Shown here one piece after another: positions 15,652 through 24,496 of a DNA stretch of 59,907 nt. This DNA comes from Pseudomonas viridiflava. Lineage in GTDB: Bacteria; Pseudomonadota; Gammaproteobacteria; Pseudomonadales; Pseudomonadaceae. The position numbers and the translations under genes were made by a program. Every line of letters begins with the position of its first letter. The first letter of the stretch is position 1. A model generated the notes under the pieces. It saw nothing but the letters and a program-made list of their open reading frames with translations. It did no database searches and was not told the origin of the DNA. The stretch covers positions 1-59,907 of the forward strand of contig NZ_RBTP01000079.1 of NCBI RefSeq assembly GCF_003702045.1, written 5' to 3'.

Positions 15652-16878
15652 GTGCGTAAGGATTACCTCGCGTTTTTTATCTCGCTCTTTCTATCGAGGC
15701 TGGCGGATCAAATCCTGTTGTTTATTGTGCCGCTGGTGGTGTTCCAGACCACCAACAGCGCTTCTTGGACAGGACTGGCGTTTTTCGTCGAATCGTTGCC
15801 GCGATTCCTGGCTTTCCCGTTGTGCGGCGCCCTGTGCGATAAGTACTCGCCTATCAAGATCCTGCATATCAGTCAGGTCTACAGGGCATTACTCTGTTTG
15901 CTGGCGATGGCGCTCTACGGAATCATTGGTGGCATCGGCTGGGTTGTGGTCCTGTCGGCGCTGTGCGGAGTGCTGACCACGCAAGGCATCATGGCTCGCG
16001 AAGTGCTGATGCCGCATATCTTTCAGCACTACAGCTATACCAAGACTTTGTCCTACTCCCAGGTCGCCGACCAGACAGGACTGGTACTCGGGCCTCTGGC
16101 AGCGGCGTTGTTGCTCGATGTTTGGCCTTGGCATTGGGTGGTGCTTTGGATAGCCGGCTTGTTCCTGCTGGCTGACCTGAGCATGCTGGCGTGGCAACGT
16201 CTTAGTCGAATCAAACCAGAGGTGTTCGAGCAGCATCAAGACGTCTGGCTGCAGCCCTTGAGGATCGCTTTGGGGCATATCCGTAGCCTGGTGGAATTGA
16301 AAAAGCTCATCACGCTTGCGGTAGGAGTCAACCTGATCGTCGGTGTCACCTTGGCGACCTCGGCCGCCATGGTCATCGGCCAGTACAGCGCCGACAAGGA
16401 TCACTATGCAGCGTTGCAAGCGGCCGGGGCGGTGACAACAATCGTGATCCTGTTTCTTCTCGCCCGGACTGTGTTGCCTCTGCGGGTCCTCGGGGGTGTC
16501 GGATATTCAATGATCGCAATTGGGGCATTCATCAGCGCCCTGAGTCCGAACCTGCTCGGCTATGTGCTGGGGTTCCTGTTGATCGTCGGATTCGACAAAA
16601 TGTTCAACGTCTACATGCGCACTGTCCGGCAGCGGGTGATACCGGCTCAGGACTTCGGCAAGACGGTAGGCCTGATCACGCTGCTGAACAACATGTCCCA
16701 GCCTCTAGCAGGTTTGCTGGTGGCTATGTTCGCTTCACCCTTGGGCACCCAGAACGTAATCCTGATTTTGGCCGTGCTGACTTCTCTACTTGGGGCATTT
16801 GCCATGTGGTGGTTCGCAAAGGCGCGCAGCCCATTTCCGACCGCCATTCTCAAGGCGGATCAAGAAATCGGAAAATAA
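15652..16878 (+). CDS. MFS efflux transporter (DHA/enterobactin-exporter-like)
   Basis: A 408-residue protein with about 12 hydrophobic helices starting immediately at the N-terminus (RKDYLAFFISLFLSRLADQ). It has a loop motif GALCDKYSPIKI after helix 2, the usual MFS position. GTG at 15652 is the start because AGGAG lies 6 bases upstream. The overall layout resembles exporters of the siderophore/drug type (EntS-like), but no siderophore biosynthesis genes are present in this window, so the substrate is unknown. It stands alone, with a terminator downstream. Confidence 0.82.
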   Translation: MRKDYLAFFISLFLSRLADQILLFIVPLVVFQTTNSASWTGLAFFVESLPRFLAFPLCGALCDKYSPIKILHISQVYRALLCLLAMALYGIIGGIGWVVVLSALCGVLTTQGIMAREVLMPHIFQHYSYTKTLSYSQVADQTGLVLGPLAAALLLDVWPWHWVVLWIAGLFLLADLSMLAWQRLSRIKPEVFEQHQDVWLQPLRIALGHIRSLVELKKLITLAVGVNLIVGVTLATSAAMVIGQYSADKDHYAALQAAGAVTTIVILFLLARTVLPLRVLGGVGYSMIAIGAFISALSPNLLGYVLGFLLIVGFDKMFNVYMRTVRQRVIPAQDFGKTVGLITLLNNMSQPLAGLLVAMFASPLGTQNVILILAVLTSLLGAFAMWWFAKARSPFPTAILKADQEIGK

Positions 16879-16911
16879 AAAACAGGGCTGAATCTTTTGC
16901 ATTTTCAGGCA

Positions 16912-16946
16912 AAAAAAACCCCGAAGCCGCGAAGCTCGGGGGTTTT
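16912..16946. terminator. Bidirectional rho-independent terminator
   Basis: AAAACCCCGA and TCGGGGGTTTT form a strong stem around an 11-base loop. An A8 run precedes it and TTTT closes it, so it can stop the MFS transcript and also any minus-strand transcript coming from the right. Confidence 0.75.
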
Positions 16947-17508
16947 ACACTCAGTGCTGAGTCGTATCCTAGAACGGTTATGCATACCTTAAAACAGCAA
17001 ACATTGCGATTTATCCTTAAAAAACAAGGAGAAGACCGCATAAAAACCACTCTTGTTCAGTTTTTTGTCAATAAATCGGATCATTCACGCGTATTTGTTT
17101 ACATCTCGTCTAGCGTATGAGAGGTGGCGGTCATGGGGATAAGTGGTATGGATCAACGAGGCGACTCTCCTTGAAAAAGGGGAACCGCCGCATGGGACGG
17201 ATCCCGATAGGTTAAGCGATGCGGTGATGCGAAGGTTGGGTGGCTGTTTATTTGAGTAGACCAGCTTTCTACCGTGTCAGCCGATCTCAAGATCGACTAG
17301 CAAGAATTTGTATTTTTAACAGACAAGCAGGATCGTCAACAAAAAACTTAAAGTCCGATAGCTGGCTCACATTGAATAAAAAAAGTCGGCAACCGGTTTG
17401 ACTAGTCTCCCGCTTGGCGGTGAGACAGCACAGGTTTTGTGTCGTAGGCTAGGCATGATTGATGCAGTCCTTGATGGTCGCCGCCGAATAAAAAATGGAG
17501 CACTCAGG
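16947..17508. other. 560-base intergenic region, AT-richer, no convincing gene
   Basis: Composition is visibly less GC-rich than the flanks. It starts with a perfect ACTCAG-TG-CTGAGT palindrome (16948-16961). A 46-codon frame (16980-17120, MHTLKQQTLRFILKK...) has no good ribosome binding site. Two minute frames do have Shine-Dalgarno-like leaders: 13 codons at 17133-17174 after GAGGTGG, and 7 codons at 17192-17215 after AAGGGGAA. GGCGGT (17126-17131) can pair with ACCGCC (17184-17189), enclosing the first. These could be leader peptides or part of a structured RNA, or chance. The stretch 17216-17508 shows only short palindromes and the presumed promoter of the acetyltransferase. Confidence 0.4.
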
Positions 17509-18009
17509 ATGCAGTTACAGTTTTCCGCCACGGATAACCCTTCGGTCACGCTTGTCGTGGCTCAACCCAGCGACTTCGAAGCGCTTGTCGCTATTCGGAT
17601 TGAGGCCATGCGAGAAAGCCTTGAACGTATTGGCCGATTCGACCCTGTACGCGCCCGAGAGCGTTTTCGTGAGGGCTTTTGTGCTGAGTTCACTCGCCAT
17701 ATCGAGGTTTCCGGCCAGCGGGTGGGTTTCGTGGTCGTCAAACCTGATGATGGGTGGCTGCTTGATCACCTGTACATAAAGCCGAACGCACAGGGGGCGG
17801 GGATCGGTTCGATTGTCCTTCGTCACATCTTCATGGAGGCGGATGCTGCGGCCATGACATTGCGGGTGGGGGCCCTCAGGGAAAGCGCTTCAAATCGTTT
17901 TTATACGCGGCATGGCTTTCAGTTCGTCGAAAGTAGCGAATTCGACAATTACTATGTTCGCAGCCCTCAGGACATTCACACGCAACTGAACAGAAACACC
18001 ACTTCCTGA
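17509..18009 (+). CDS. GNAT family N-acetyltransferase
   Basis: A 166-residue protein with the GNAT acetyl-CoA fold. The central strand WLLDHLYIKPNAQGAGIGSIVLRHI (as adjoining segments) carries the Q-x-x-G-x-G pyrophosphate loop (QGAGIG), and the C-terminal block ESASNRFYTRHGFQFVE is motif B. Substrate unknown; similar small GNATs modify antibiotics, amino acids or toxins. The ATG at 17509 is preferred because GGAG lies 8 bases upstream. Isolated single gene between two non-coding stretches and next to an integrase remnant, so it may have arrived with that element. Confidence 0.85.
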   Translation: MQLQFSATDNPSVTLVVAQPSDFEALVAIRIEAMRESLERIGRFDPVRARERFREGFCAEFTRHIEVSGQRVGFVVVKPDDGWLLDHLYIKPNAQGAGIGSIVLRHIFMEADAAAMTLRVGALRESASNRFYTRHGFQFVESSEFDNYYVRSPQDIHTQLNRNTTS

Positions 18010-18445
18010 TCCCGACTTTAAGTTTAATGGCGCTCGCCCATTTATGTACGTGCCATCTTCGTCAAAATGCGTGAGCGAACGGTGGTCGCGTGCACCGGGG
18101 CCTGCCGGAAGAAGTCGCCACCGAGGTTTCGGTTTTCACCCGTGCAGGGGTGCACCGAGACAATACTTTTGAGTCCTTCAATCAAACGCTGACAACGGGA
18201 TCCATATTCGTTTAGTTTACCGGCACCTCACAGGCTTCGTTTGTCTAACCCCTGGCCCCGTGGATTTAGAGAATTAAAACCGTCGAGACTCGTCCAGGGT
18301 GGCAGGGGCAGCAACCGCGTCGGAAAGAAATCCAAATCTATCGCAACACTTCAAACCACCGTTGGCGTCCCATGTTCTAGAGAATTAAACTGTCGCAAAC
18401 GATGAAAAAGTAAAATTTTCCTTCGTCTCCGATGGGCGTTACTGG
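18010..18445. other. 436-base gene-free region with nested inverted and direct repeats
   Basis: No frame here looks coding. An outer inverted repeat GTGCAC..CCTGC / GCAGG..GTGCAC (18090-18155) encloses a smaller hairpin ACCGA/TCGGT (18120-18133). Further right a 12-base direct repeat TAGAGAATTAAA occurs at 18268-18279 and 18378-18389, each followed within 3 bases by GTCG. No T-run follows the hairpins. The region lies between the GNAT gene and the broken recombinase and may be residue of a lost element. Confidence 0.4.
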
Positions 18446-19242
18446 CTAAGGTTCGTAGTCTTCCGGCGGCTCGAAATCCGCGTTATAGCGGCCCTTAATC
18501 CAGGGCTGGACAATTTTGTCTTGAAGCTCGCGAACATAGGCCTGAAACTTCGGGTGCTCGTGTGCATTCGGGCCAAAGACATCAAGCATGAGAAAGCAGT
18601 TGGTAATTGCGTCGTACGCGTACAGCAGCGCGTTACGTACTTGGACGGCATACTCTCGCACAGGGTTGCTGGCTGAGCCTGGCCTCAACGTGTTTTCCAG
18701 CGTATCAAGTACCGAGTCATCCAGATATTTGTCTGCTCGACTCACATTGGACTTATTGATGTCTTCGGTCGGTTGGCCTTGATCTGCGACACCATTCGCC
18801 CAACACCATCATGGCTCGAAATAGAGGCCGGTAGATTTTGGTCTGCGAGAAAACCCAGGTAGTCCGCAATGACTGACATCCGCGCGTACTGATTGCCTTT
18901 ACTTACGGTTCGCACCCTGCGGGAAATTGAAACGACACTCTCCCCATCCTCATCGGCCAAGGGCTTCTGCATGAAATCACGCAGCAAATGGATTTCGTGA
19001 CTCAGCAGCAGCTCACCACACGAAAAACGCGATTCGACATCAATGCTGTAATAACTCTGCCATGCATACATGGCTTTGAGGGCACTGAGCGCGCTTTGAA
19101 TTGTATTCAGAGCTAATGAGCGTCCGCGCATATGCACGGTTACGTAGAGCGCAGGGTAAAACAGAGGCATGCCAAGCTCATCGACAAGAACGATGAGGCG
19201 CTCACCATTTGAGGACTTAACCCTGCGAAGAGACAGGTTCAT
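18446..19242 (-). pseudogene. Frameshifted, truncated tyrosine recombinase (integrase) remnant
   Basis: Two adjoining minus-strand frames form one broken gene. The first (19242 to 18742) begins MNLSLRRVKSSNGERLIVLV after AGGTGG and looks like the N-terminal and SAM-like core-binding part of a large site-specific integrase (LNTIQSALSALKAMYAW, LLRDFMQKPL, RVRTVSKGNQYARMSVIADYL). It ends prematurely. The second frame continues the same protein (KYLDDSVLDTLENTLRPGSASNPVREYAVQVRNALL) after a shift consistent with loss of one base near 18756. Just where the first catalytic arginine box should follow, the sequence changes to an unrecognised 58-residue tail (YAYDAITNCF to DYEP). The R-HxxR-Y catalytic domain is missing, so it cannot be active. 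GmtY-like origin is a possibility from memory only. Confidence 0.72.
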
Positions 19243-19315
19243 AGCAGCCACCTATTCTTTACATTTTTACAGGGTAGTACCTCCTAGAAATTTGCTCAGA
19301 ATATTTTTAACACCT

Positions 19316-19350
19316 ATAAAACACGAAGCCCAGCATTGCGGGGGCTTCGT
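19316..19350 (-). terminator. Rho-independent terminator of ssb
   Basis: Read on the minus strand, ACGAAGCCC and GGGCTTCGT form a 9-bp stem with a 10-base loop, followed by GTTTTAT. It lies 34 bases past the ssb stop codon. Confidence 0.8.
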
Positions 19351-19383
19351 GGCTAAACTTTACAAAAAAATCTAAGGTATACC

Positions 19384-19938
19384 CTAGAACGGAATATCGT
19401 CATCAAAACTGTCGAAATCAGCAGCTGGCTGCGGCGCTTGCTGCTGTGGCGCAGGGCGGGATTCGCGTTGCTGTGGAGGCTGCTGGTTGTAGTTCTGCTG
19501 TGGCGGAGCCGACTGCTGCGGGCGCGACTGCTGTGGACGAGGGGCCGACTGGTTGTAGTTGCCGCCACCCTGGCCTTGTTGTGCGTCGCCCTGTGGACGG
19601 CCGCCCAACAATTGCATGGTGCCTTGCATGTCGACGACGATTTCGGTGGTGTAGCGCTTGATACCGTCTTTTTCCCACTCACGGGTCTGCAGCTTGCCTT
19701 CGATGTAGACCTGCGAACCCTTGCGCAGGTACTCGCCAGCAATTTCGGCAACCTTGCCGAACATCGAAACACGGTGCCATTCGGTCTTTTCGACCTTCTG
19801 ACCGGTCTGCTTGTCAGTCCACTGTTCGCTGGTTGCCAGACTCAGGTTGGTCACGGCGTTACCGTTAGGCAAGTAGCGAACTTCGGGATCCTGGCCGCAT
19901 GTACCGACCAATATGACTTTGTTAACCCCACGGGCCAT
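19384..19938 (-). CDS. ssb: Single-stranded DNA-binding protein
   Basis: A 184-residue SSB. The OB-fold spans about residues 1-110 (NKVILVGTCGQDPEVRYLPNG, EWHRVSMFGKVAEIAGEYL). A Gln/Pro/Ala/Asn-rich disordered linker follows (about 115-172), and the acidic tip is DFDSFDDDIPF, which docks replication and repair partners. It binds single-stranded DNA as a tetramer. Its AGGAG ribosome binding site overlaps the TAG stop of the upstream transporter gene (9-base gap), indicating translational coupling. Position opposite uvrA is conserved in Pseudomonas. Confidence 0.97.
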   Translation of the reverse strand: MARGVNKVILVGTCGQDPEVRYLPNGNAVTNLSLATSEQWTDKQTGQKVEKTEWHRVSMFGKVAEIAGEYLRKGSQVYIEGKLQTREWEKDGIKRYTTEIVVDMQGTMQLLGGRPQGDAQQGQGGGNYNQSAPRPQQSRPQQSAPPQQNYNQQPPQQRESRPAPQQQAPQPAADFDSFDDDIPF

Positions 19939-19947
19939 AACGTTCTC

Positions 19948-21342
19948 CTAGGCTTCGCACGCTTCTGATGCTGGGTTGATCAGCTTTTCGAGAGAGGCAC
20001 GATCCAATAATTTTGTATCCAGTTTGATATAGATGGCTGCCTCCTCGGCAACCACCACTGCATCCGTTACGCCGGTTACGGACTTTAAACGCTCTGCCAG
20101 GCCTGCATCACGCTGCGCCTCTGGCGACAACGGCAGACGTAGGCTGGTCACGTAAGGCGGTTCACGCATGGTTATTGCAAACGCAAGCCAGACGGCGGCC
20201 ATTGCTGCACCACCAAGGAACACCACGTCTAGCCCACCGTGCTGGAACAGCCAGCCGCCCAGTATCCCACCTGCGGCCGATCCAAGAAACTGGCTGGTGG
20301 AATAAACCCCCATTGCCGTTCCTTTTCCGCCAGCCGGTGACACTTTACTGATCAGCGATGGCAAGGATGCTTCCAGCAGGTTGAACGCGGTGAAGAATAC
20401 CACTGTCCCTATGACCAGTGTCCGCAACGTGTTACCAAATGCCCAGAAGTAGAGTTCGGACACCATCAGCACGGTCACGGCGCCGAGCAGAACGCGCTTC
20501 ATCTGGCGCTTCTTCTCACCGTATATGATGAACGGGATCATCGCAAAGAACGAAATCAGCAGTGCCGTCAGGTAGACCCACCAGTGCTGTTCCTTGGGCA
20601 GGCCGGCTTTTTCGACCAGCGCCAGCGGCAGCGCCACGAAGCTGGACATGAGCATGGCGTGCAACACGAAGATACCCAAATCCAGACGCAACAGGTCTGG
20701 GTGACGCAAGGTCTGGCCGAGTGCCTGTTTGGCGACGCCGGACTCACGATGCAGCAACGGGCCGTTCGCCTTGGGCACGATGAACGCGATGATCAGGATG
20801 CCCAGCAGCGCCATGCCGCCAGTGGCCAGAAACAGCCCCGACAGCCCGAACACACCCGTGATGACCGGTCCGACTACCATTGCGACGGCAAACGACAAAC
20901 CGATGGTCATGCCGATCATGGCCATCGCTTTGGTGCGATGCTGCTCGCGGGTCAGGTCTGAGAGCAGCGCCATGACAGCGGCGGAAATCGCACCGGCACC
21001 TTGCAGGATGCGACCGGCGATAATCCCCCAGATCGAATCGGCATTCGCCGCCACGACGCTGCCGATGGCAAAAATAATCAGCCCAAGGTAAATGACCGGC
21101 CGCCGACCGATGCGGTCGGAAATGATGCCAAACGGGATTTGCAGAACGGCCTGGGTCAGGCCATAAGCACCGATGGCCAGGCCAATCAGCGCAGGGCTGG
21201 CACCCGCCAGGTCCATGCCGTAAGTGGCCAGGACCGGGAGCACCATGAACATACCGAGCATGCGAAACGCAAAGACCAGCGCAAGACCACCTGCGGCACG
21301 TGTCTCGCCGCTGCTCATTCGTTCGCTGTGGGGATCGTGCAT
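19948..21342 (-). CDS. MFS transporter with C-terminal ferredoxin-like (YAM) domain, YajR-like
   Basis: A 464-residue protein. About 12 transmembrane helices occupy residues 18-390, with the motif A loop ISDRIGRRPVIYLG after helix 2. The cytoplasmic tail (about 395-464: SLRLPLSPEAQRDAGLAERLKSVTGVTDAVVVAEEAAIYIKLDTKLLDRASLEKLI, in segments) looks like the HMA/ferredoxin-like YAM domain of E. coli YajR (454 aa). Drug/proton antiporter architecture, with unknown substrate. It is co-transcribed with ssb downstream, and this MFS-ssb pairing opposite uvrA recurs across Pseudomonas. Confidence 0.9.
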   Translation of the reverse strand: MHDPHSERMSSGETRAAGGLALVFAFRMLGMFMVLPVLATYGMDLAGASPALIGLAIGAYGLTQAVLQIPFGIISDRIGRRPVIYLGLIIFAIGSVVAANADSIWGIIAGRILQGAGAISAAVMALLSDLTREQHRTKAMAMIGMTIGLSFAVAMVVGPVITGVFGLSGLFLATGGMALLGILIIAFIVPKANGPLLHRESGVAKQALGQTLRHPDLLRLDLGIFVLHAMLMSSFVALPLALVEKAGLPKEQHWWVYLTALLISFFAMIPFIIYGEKKRQMKRVLLGAVTVLMVSELYFWAFGNTLRTLVIGTVVFFTAFNLLEASLPSLISKVSPAGGKGTAMGVYSTSQFLGSAAGGILGGWLFQHGGLDVVFLGGAAMAAVWLAFAITMREPPYVTSLRLPLSPEAQRDAGLAERLKSVTGVTDAVVVAEEAAIYIKLDTKLLDRASLEKLINPASEACEA

Positions 21343-21442
21343 GGAGAAACCTCGTGTGAACCGGCGGCGATTCTACCAGTCCCATCGATTGACGGGGTAT
21401 ATCGCGACGCTTTGACGCGTTTACATGACAGAGTTTTCATCT

Positions 21443-21496
21443 CTGACTGTAAAGCCAGTGGATAGTGTGTATCCATCCAGTATTTATCCGTATACT
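21443..21496. promoter_or_regulatory. Divergent yajR-like/uvrA promoter region with palindromes
   Basis: The region contains a perfect inverted repeat TGGATA-GTGTG-TATCCA (21459-21475). Overlapping it is CTG-N10-CAG (21443-21458), which has the spacing of a LexA box but a poor interior match. TATACT at 21491-21496 would be a good -10 for uvrA, and the inverted repeat would cover its -35. Confidence 0.4.
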
Positions 21497-21530
21497 TCTA
21501 CGTTTTCGACGCCCGCCGTGCGAGGCCATT

Positions 21531-24365
21531 TTGGACAAGATCCTGATTCGTGGGGCTCGAACCCACAACCTGAAAAACATTGACCTGACCCTTCCACGCG
21601 ACAAGCTGATCGTTATCACCGGTTTATCCGGCTCTGGCAAATCTTCATTGGCTTTCGACACGCTTTATGCGGAAGGCCAGCGGCGTTATGTCGAGTCGCT
21701 TTCGGCGTATGCCCGGCAATTCCTGTCGATGATGGAAAAGCCGGATGTCGACACCATAGAAGGTCTGTCGCCTGCGATTTCCATTGAACAGAAATCGACC
21801 TCCCACAACCCGCGCTCGACCGTGGGCACCATCACTGAGATCTATGACTACCTGCGTCTGCTGTATGCGCGGGTCGGTCAGCCGCGTTGCCCGGACCACG
21901 ATATTCCGCTGGAGGCCCAGACCGTCAGCCAGATGGTCGATCTGGTGCTGGCGCAACCTGAAGGCAGCAAGTTGATGCTGCTGGCTCCGGTCATTCGTGA
22001 GCGCAAGGGCGAGCACCTGTCGGTTTTCGAAGAGTTGCGTGCCCAGGGTTTCGTGCGTGCGCGGGTCAACGGCAAGCTGTGCGAGCTGGACGAATTGCCA
22101 AAGCTGGATAAGCAGAAGAAGCACTCCATCGATGTGGTCGTAGACCGTTTCAAGGTGCGTGCGGATTTGCAACAGCGTCTTGCAGAGTCCTTCGAGACCG
22201 CACTGAAGCTGGCGGACGGTATCGCATTGGTTGCGCCGATGGACGACGAGCCGGGCGAAGAGACAATCTTCTCCGCGCGCTTCGCCTGCCCGATTTGCGG
22301 TCACGCCATCAGCGAGCTGGAGCCCAAGCTGTTCTCGTTCAACAACCCCGCCGGTGCATGCCCAACGTGCGACGGCCTGGGCGTGAAACAGTTTTTCGAC
22401 ATCAAGCGACTGGTCAATGGCGAACTGACGCTGGCTGAAGGAGCGATACGCGGCTGGGACAGGCGAAACGTCTATTACTTCCAGATGCTGGGCTCGCTGT
22501 CCAAACACTACGGCTTTAGCCTTGAGGTGCCGTTCAAGGAGCTGCCTGCCGATCAGCAGAAAATCCTGCTTAATGGCAGCGGCTCGCAGAACGTCGACTT
22601 CCGCTATCTGAATGATCGCGGTGATATCGTCAAGCGCGCGCACCCGTTCGAAGGCATCGTGCCGAATCTGGAGCGTCGTTACCGGGAAACCGAATCGGCA
22701 ACCGTACGTGAAGAACTGGCCAAGTTCCTCGGCACCCAGCCCTGCCCCGACTGCCGTGGTACGCGTCTGCGCCGTGAAGCGCGTCATGTGTGGGTGGGTG
22801 AAAAGACCCTGCCTGCGGTGACCAACCTGCCGATTGGCGATGCCACCAACTACTTCGACACCCTCAAACTGACGGGTCGTCGCGGTGAAATCGCTGACAA
22901 GATTCTCAAGGAAATCCGTGAGCGTCTGCAGTTCCTGGTCAACGTCGGCCTGGACTACCTGACGCTGGACCGTAGTGCCGATACGCTGTCCGGTGGTGAA
23001 GCCCAGCGTATCCGCCTTGCCAGCCAGATTGGCGCCGGGTTGGTCGGGGTCATGTACATCCTCGACGAGCCGTCCATCGGCCTGCATCAGCGCGATAACG
23101 ACCGACTGCTTGGCACGCTCAAGCACCTGCGTGACATCGGAAATACCGTGATCGTGGTGGAGCATGACGAAGACGCCATTCGTCTCGCAGACTACGTCGT
23201 GGACATCGGACCGGGCGCCGGTGTGCATGGCGGTCATATCGTGGCCGAAGGCACGCCGGACGAAGTGATGTCGCACCCTGACTCACTGACCGGTAAATAC
23301 CTGTCGGGGCGCGTGAAGATCGAGGTGCCAGCCAAGCGCACGCCGCGTAACAAAAAACTGTCACTGACGCTCAAGGGCGCTCGCGGCAACAATCTGCAGA
23401 ACGTCAACCTGGAAATCCCGATTGGTCTGCTGACCTGCGTGACGGGCGTTTCGGGGTCGGGCAAGTCGACGCTGATCAACAACACACTCTTCCCACTCAG
23501 CGCAACGGCACTCAACGGCGCGACGACGCTTGAAGCGGCCACACACGACAGCATCAACGGCTTGCAGCACCTGGACAAAGTCGTGGACATCGACCAGAGC
23601 CCGATCGGTCGTACGCCCCGCTCCAATCCGGCGACCTACACCGGGCTGTTCACGCCGATTCGCGAACTGTTTGCCGGTGTACCGGAGTCCCGCTCGCGCG
23701 GTTACGGTCCGGGCCGGTTCTCGTTCAACGTCAAAGGCGGTCGCTGCGAGGCTTGTCAGGGCGATGGCCTGATCAAAGTAGAAATGCACTTTCTGCCAGA
23801 CATCTACGTGCCGTGCGACGTCTGCAAGAGCAAGCGCTATAACCGCGAAACGCTGGAGATCAAGTACAAGGGCAAAAGCATCCACGAGGTGCTGGAAATG
23901 ACCATCGAAGAAGCGCGTGAGTTCTTCGATGCCGTTCCGGCCTTGGCGCGCAAGCTGCAGACGCTGATGGATGTGGGCCTGTCCTACATCAAGCTGGGGC
24001 AGTCGGCGACGACCTTGTCAGGCGGCGAGGCCCAACGCGTCAAGTTGTCACGCGAGCTGTCCAAGCGCGACACGGGCAAGACGCTGTACATCCTCGACGA
24101 GCCGACTACAGGTCTGCATTTCGCGGATATCCAGCAACTGCTCGACGTGCTGCACCGCTTGCGCGACCACGGCAACACGGTGGTGGTGATCGAGCACAAC
24201 CTGGACGTCATCAAGACAGCGGACTGGCTGGTCGATCTGGGGCCGGAAGGTGGTTCGCGCGGCGGACAGATCATCGCCACCGGCACGCCCGAACAGGTTG
24301 CCGAGATGAAGCAGTCTTACACCGGGCATTACCTCAAGCCGTTGTTGATACGCGACAAGGCATGA
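21531..24365 (+). CDS. uvrA: UvrABC system protein A (excinuclease ATPase)
   Basis: A 944-residue damage-recognition ATPase of nucleotide excision repair. A TTG start at 21531 is chosen because it yields the family N-terminus (DKILIRGARTHNLKNIDL) and follows CGAGG. In-frame codons upstream of it do not look like UvrA. Visible features: first Walker A GLSGSGKSSL, zinc module CPICGH...CPTC (about residues 253-283), first ABC signature LSGGEAQRIRLASQ, second Walker A GVSGSGKSTL, second zinc module CEACQGDG...CDVC, second signature LSGGEAQRVKLS. Length matches E. coli UvrA (940). Confidence 0.97.
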   Translation: MDKILIRGARTHNLKNIDLTLPRDKLIVITGLSGSGKSSLAFDTLYAEGQRRYVESLSAYARQFLSMMEKPDVDTIEGLSPAISIEQKSTSHNPRSTVGTITEIYDYLRLLYARVGQPRCPDHDIPLEAQTVSQMVDLVLAQPEGSKLMLLAPVIRERKGEHLSVFEELRAQGFVRARVNGKLCELDELPKLDKQKKHSIDVVVDRFKVRADLQQRLAESFETALKLADGIALVAPMDDEPGEETIFSARFACPICGHAISELEPKLFSFNNPAGACPTCDGLGVKQFFDIKRLVNGELTLAEGAIRGWDRRNVYYFQMLGSLSKHYGFSLEVPFKELPADQQKILLNGSGSQNVDFRYLNDRGDIVKRAHPFEGIVPNLERRYRETESATVREELAKFLGTQPCPDCRGTRLRREARHVWVGEKTLPAVTNLPIGDATNYFDTLKLTGRRGEIADKILKEIRERLQFLVNVGLDYLTLDRSADTLSGGEAQRIRLASQIGAGLVGVMYILDEPSIGLHQRDNDRLLGTLKHLRDIGNTVIVVEHDEDAIRLADYVVDIGPGAGVHGGHIVAEGTPDEVMSHPDSLTGKYLSGRVKIEVPAKRTPRNKKLSLTLKGARGNNLQNVNLEIPIGLLTCVTGVSGSGKSTLINNTLFPLSATALNGATTLEAATHDSINGLQHLDKVVDIDQSPIGRTPRSNPATYTGLFTPIRELFAGVPESRSRGYGPGRFSFNVKGGRCEACQGDGLIKVEMHFLPDIYVPCDVCKSKRYNRETLEIKYKGKSIHEVLEMTIEEAREFFDAVPALARKLQTLMDVGLSYIKLGQSATTLSGGEAQRVKLSRELSKRDTGKTLYILDEPTTGLHFADIQQLLDVLHRLRDHGNTVVVIEHNLDVIKTADWLVDLGPEGGSRGGQIIATGTPEQVAEMKQSYTGHYLKPLLIRDKA

Positions 24366-24440
24366 TGGGTACTGACTTGCCGGGGCTGGCTTCGGCCACG
24401 TCCGGTTAGGTCCATACCTGATCGTTCGAATCGAAGACGA

Positions 24441-24477
24441 AAAAAAGCTCCTGTCACGTACGTGCAGGAGCTTTTTT
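24441..24477. terminator. Bidirectional terminator between uvrA and ftnA
   Basis: AAAAAAGCTCCTG and CAGGAGCTTTTTT form a perfect 13-bp stem with an 11-base loop, with T-runs on both strands. It serves the convergent uvrA and ftnA genes. Confidence 0.92.
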
Positions 24478-24496
24478 CGTTACAGCCAGCGCGGAA

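Noticed and set aside
15652..16878. Siderophore exporter of a vibrioferrin or achromobactin cluster
   Set aside because: Sequence is only generally similar to such exporters, and no siderophore synthetase, receptor or Fur-like site lies nearby in the window.
17121..17215. RsmX/RsmY-type regulatory RNA because of repeated GGA motifs
   Set aside because: No GacA upstream activating sequence (TGTAAG...CTTACA) and no terminator in the right place.
18268..18389. CRISPR-like repeat pair TAGAGAATTAAA
   Set aside because: Only two 12-base copies 110 bases apart, with no regular array or cas genes.
21443..21458. LexA (SOS) box upstream of uvrA
   Set aside because: Only the CTG-N10-CAG ends match; the interior lacks the alternating TA character, so it is not called as a LexA site.
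21645..23276. 543-codon minus-strand frame inside uvrA
   Set aside because: Antisense shadow of uvrA with no ribosome binding site or recognisable family.
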